From: Prolixibacteraceae bacterium
GTDB taxonomy: Bacteria; Bacteroidota; Bacteroidia; Bacteroidales; Prolixibacteraceae
Assembly: GCA_025210775.1 (NCBI GenBank)
Contig: JAOARB010000031.1
Span: 62,001 to 126,000, forward strand
Direction: 5' to 3'
DNA: 64,000 nucleotides
The position numbers were made by a program, and so were the translations under genes. Below are positions 63,289-64,000 of the stretch, piece after piece (the stretch's first letter is position 1; each line of letters starts with the position of its first letter). Below the pieces are notes generated by a model. It was given only the letters and a program-made list of their open reading frames with translations, did not search any database and was not told the origin of the DNA.

Positions 63289-63555
63289 TTAGGAGAAAAA
63301 TTTACGTTCAACAAATCGAACACAAAGAATACTACCCAAAATAGAGCCCAAACTTAAGACCAATGCATCCCAACCTAGAGACATTAGGTTTGATATAATC
63401 TTCTCATCGGCACCCACCCCATATCCTAACACAAAAAGGAGTAAAAAGATAGACAAAGTGGTAAGTTTGTTATTAACAGAAATAATTTTTGTTTTATTTC
63501 TTAGAAGGTGACCTAAAACCATTCCTAGCGCCATGATAAAAATCAAAAACAACAT
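63289..63555 (-). CDS. LysO-type lysine exporter, N-terminal part
   Basis: The 88-residue membrane protein (two to three helices) corresponds to the N-terminal region of LysO (DUF340-type). Seen: LFLIFIMALGMVLGHLLRN, then LSIFLLLFVLGYGVGADEKI, paralleling the GIGVGAD repeat of the larger subunit, then SLGWDALVLSLGSILGSIL. It begins at ATG 63555; a longer frame opens at TTG 63630. Both parts carry the GxGVGAD motif, pointing to an internal duplication split between two polypeptides. Confidence 0.8.
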   Translation of the reverse strand: MLFLIFIMALGMVLGHLLRNKTKIISVNNKLTTLSIFLLLFVLGYGVGADEKIISNLMSLGWDALVLSLGSILGSILCVRFVERKFFS

Positions 63556-63707
63556 AGACCAAAAAATTAGAATGAGACAAAATATTTTAAGCTTATTAAT
63601 TGAGACAAAGTAAATAATAAAATAGATCAAAACAGCCTTTATTTAGCCTAACTGAATATAAAACGATATTTTTTAACAAATGCCCAATACACTTGCGTCA
63701 AAATTTA

Positions 63708-63715
63708 TATCTTTG
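63708..63715 (+). promoter_or_regulatory. Candidate -7 box of dnaX
   Basis: TATCTTTG on the plus strand matches TAnnTTTG, 38 bases before the dnaX ATG (63753). A clean upstream TTTG at 17-21 bp is not present. Confidence 0.45.
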
Positions 63716-63752
63716 GCACGAAAGACAATGATTTAAGGATTGAAAAATAGAT

Positions 63753-64000
63753 ATGGAAAACTTTATCGTTTCTGCACGAAAATATAGACCCGGCACCTTT
63801 TCCTCTGTTGTAGGACAGGAAGCTATTACTAGCACACTAAAGAATGCAATTCGAACAGAGCACCTAGCTCATGCTTATCTTTTCTGTGGACCTAGAGGGG
63901 TTGGTAAAACAACATGTGCACGGCTATTTGCAAAAACGATTAATTGTCAAAATCTAACCGAAGATTTTGAGCCATGTGGAATGTGTGAAAGCTGTAGTTC
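63753..64000 (+). CDS. dnaX: DNA polymerase III gamma/tau subunit, 5' part
   Basis: The first 82 residues of the clamp-loader subunit are present; the rest is beyond the window. Seen: the opening ENFIVSARKYRPGTFSSVVGQ, then HAYLFCGPRGVGKTTCARLFAK with Walker A GPRGVGKT, and the start of the zinc module (CQNLTEDFEPCGMCESC). These are diagnostic of DnaX. It loads the sliding clamp at the replication fork. Start ATG 63753; upstream sequence is non-coding. Confidence 0.96.
   Translation, partial: MENFIVSARKYRPGTFSSVVGQEAITSTLKNAIRTEHLAHAYLFCGPRGVGKTTCARLFAKTINCQNLTEDFEPCGMCESCS

Overview
The window is a stretch of a low-G+C chromosome that reads as Bacteroidota, probably an anaerobic, fermentative member near Marinilabiliales/Prolixibacteraceae (the rank is inference). 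Four kinds of evidence support this. Several genes have a TAnnTTTG -7 box, sometimes with TTTG or TTG about 17-22 bp upstream. A 2423-residue secreted protein ends in a type IX secretion (Por) sorting domain. The enzyme set (PPi-dependent phosphofructokinase, a transcarboxylase-like operon, FprA, a 2[4Fe-4S] ferredoxin) fits an anaerobe. Shine-Dalgarno sequences are weak. I found no tRNA, rRNA, CRISPR array, insertion sequence or phage gene.

Layout: 1-2.7 kb holds an SDR gene cut by the window edge, a divergent LysR regulator, a deoxyribonucleotidase and a hypothetical gene. 2.7-4.4 kb is mostly non-coding, with a cluster of repeats and an orphan ORF. 4.7-5.6 kb carries a short ferredoxin gene and a DUF1287 gene. 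5.8-11.5 kb is one leftward operon: TetR regulator, LolA-like carrier, two FtsX-type permeases, ABC ATPase and outer-membrane barrel. Its operator lies over its own promoter. 11.7-16.8 kb has an LtaS-like enzyme, a TauE/SafE permease, an AGCS amino-acid symporter and a bacterial PH-domain protein.

16.9-20.7 kb is a methylmalonyl-CoA carboxyltransferase / small subunit / biotin-bearing 5S-like subunit operon, which looks like a propionate-pathway transcarboxylase. 21-30.5 kb holds a TPR protein, GH125 exo-mannosidase, PPi-PFK, QueD/QueE, a second LtaS-like enzyme and a photolyase. 30.7-37 kb has a YqhD-type reductase, an NdpA-type nucleoid protein, a LytS/LytT two-component pair and an S41 protease. 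37.8-48.1 kb is the giant secreted protein and an S9 peptidase. 48.6-57.3 kb has a pirin lacking two metal ligands, a TPR/LuxR membrane regulator, a YfcE phosphoesterase, two unknown genes (one a lipoprotein), a degenerate ClpP-fold protein, PrmA and MltG. 57.5-64 kb has FprA, a dihydroorotate-dehydrogenase-like protein, a synthetase/carrier/acyltransferase fusion, a two-gene LysO exporter and the start of dnaX.

How the parts may work together: several genes belong to envelope building (the Lol-like export operon, two LtaS-like enzymes, the acyl-lipid fusion enzyme, MltG, the T9SS cargo). Others belong to fermentative carbon flow (PPi-PFK, transcarboxylase, YqhD-type reductase, ferredoxin, FprA). 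Eight gene starts were moved downstream to an ATG because the longer frame began at TTG or GTG, ran through a terminator or promoter, or lacked family-like sequence: TetR, TauE-like permease, carboxylase small subunit, photolyase, S9 peptidase, YfcE, FprA and the acyl-lipid fusion. The lipoprotein at 52.8 kb, the LolA-like protein and LysO part 1 were trimmed in the same way.
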